64,000 nt of DNA from Tenodera sinensis (Eukaryota > Arthropoda > Insecta > Mantodea > Mantidae): NCBI GenBank assembly GCA_030765045.1, contig CM060967.1:20279284-20343283 (forward strand), read 5' to 3'. Below are positions 63,055-64,000 of this stretch, one piece after another. The notes below the pieces were generated by a model. The model was not told where the DNA came from. It saw only the letters and a list, made by a program, of their open reading frames with translations, and made no database searches. Made by a program: the position numbers and the translations under genes. How positions within the stretch are numbered: position 1 is the first letter of the stretch; each line of letters begins with the position of its first letter.

Positions 63055-63945
63055 AGGAATTTCATAAACATTTTGATACTATTTTGAGTCCTCTGATAGA
63101 TCTTTTTAAGCACTTTTAGTATATTCAGGCTGCTTTTACAACATATTTAAGAACTTTTCAGACTATTTTGAAGATAATGCAGGTTATTTGATCGATTTTT
63201 CAGAGGTTTCATGGTATTTTGACGTTGTTTTATAGACCGTTAACATATATTTTAGTTGCTTTAGGCTGTGCAGGACGCTTTTACAAATTATTTTACACAA
63301 CGGTCAGGCAATTTTGAGTGATTTAGACGCCATATTACATATTTGCAGGGTGTTTTGAGGTCCGTTTAGACTCGCTGGTAGATATTTCAGCCTGTTTACA
63401 AATATTCTGAAGACTTTTACGTTCAGTTTAAACATTTTTCAGAGTATTTTAGACGAATTTGACGTTATTTAAGGCAATCTGAGAGTTATTCTGGACGCAC
63501 CTGTCTATTATTGTTTGCTTTAAGCACTTTGAAGGGTAGTGGAAGATAATTTTCACGATATCAGGGATACTGAACCGGCTGTTTCAAGGTTGTTAGACGT
63601 ATCTCTACCAGTTAATTATCGTTTCAGCCATTTTAGAGACATTTTAAGCACTATAGGAGTATTTTAGACTTTGTCACCAACATTTTGGACGGTTTTCAGA
63701 ATCCTTTGAAACACTTTTATAGGCGTTAGACGCTTTTAATGGTATTTTTCGAACACTAATTAAGACATTTCAGCTCCTTCACAGGTATTTTGAGGATTTT
63801 CAGGGCATCTTAGACTCGTGAGAAGCATTTTTTTTCCGCCAGTTTGAAGATGTTTTAAGACACTCTAGTAGGCATTTTTAACGCTGCTAGAGGTATATTA
63901 ATTGATTTAAGGACATTTTACTAAGTTTTCTTCAGTAATCGCTTT
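63055..63945. repeat. Degenerate short-period T-run repeat region
   Basis: Words of the type (A/C)TTTT(G/A/C)AG and (A/C)TTTTAGAC recur roughly every 10-25 bases over about 900 bp (attttgag, cttttagt, ttttcaga, attttgaa, attttaga ...), without long exact repeats. No coding potential. It looks like a very old, decayed minisatellite or a biased low-complexity tract. Confidence 0.45.
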
Positions 63946-64000
63946 GTTTTATAGTAGTTGAAGAACAGTCTAACCTATCCAGTCATTCATTGCATTTCTC

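Overview
This window is AT-rich, repeat-laden animal genomic DNA, most likely from an insect with a large genome. The evidence is spliced exons of a conserved metazoan gene, tRNA-derived SINEs, jockey-, I- and CR1-type LINEs, mariner/Tc1, hAT, Harbinger and Mutator-like DNA transposons, a nuclear copy of mitochondrial cox1, and short TTAGG-like stretches. I cannot name the species. Only one host gene is visible; nearly everything else that is recognisable is mobile-element DNA, much of it nested.

Layout. 1-3502: the last two exons of a ZSWIM5/6-type SWIM zinc-finger protein on the + strand, with a 1.1 kb intron holding SINE and LINE debris; its 3' UTR follows. 5.6-16 kb: tRNA SINEs, a mariner relic split by a SINE, an internally deleted hAT with a perfect 8-bp target duplication, and a deleted mariner derivative. 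16.4-19.3 kb: an I-type LINE (reverse transcriptase plus RNase H) inserted in a SINE and itself carrying a 250-bp MITE. 19.6-27.4 kb: a TA-type MITE, a minus-strand LINE 3' end, a second MITE copy, and two inverted copies of an unclassified ~850-bp repeat. 29.1-33 kb: an intronless Mutator-like transposase pseudogene broken by at least two hAT elements, a SINE and one further insertion. 34-41.6 kb: Harbinger transposase remains, two minus-strand LINEs (one split by a MITE and a 202-bp hairpin insertion, the other by a second I-type LINE) and another hAT. 42.2-48.7 kb: a P-element-like scrap, LTR fragments, a SINE, a hAT 5' end and a 0.7-kb foldback element.

48.7-56.6 kb is the most informative block. 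A GC-rich LTR-element-like segment with a gag-like frame is split by a jockey 3' end. Next to it is a Tc1-like transposase relic that was hit twice: by a 96-bp mitochondrial cox1 fragment (a NUMT) and by a complete jockey element of 5,560 bp with two open ORFs and a 10-bp target duplication. 57-64 kb: a second, internally deleted Tc1-like element with terminal inverted repeats, SINE and LTR pieces, a third copy of the unclassified repeat, and a terminal ~0.9-kb region with a weak T-run periodicity.

The elements do not form a pathway. They record a relative order of insertion that can be read from interrupted reading frames and target-site duplications. The youngest-looking insertions are the full-length jockey, the I-type LINE copies and the MITE inside one of them.
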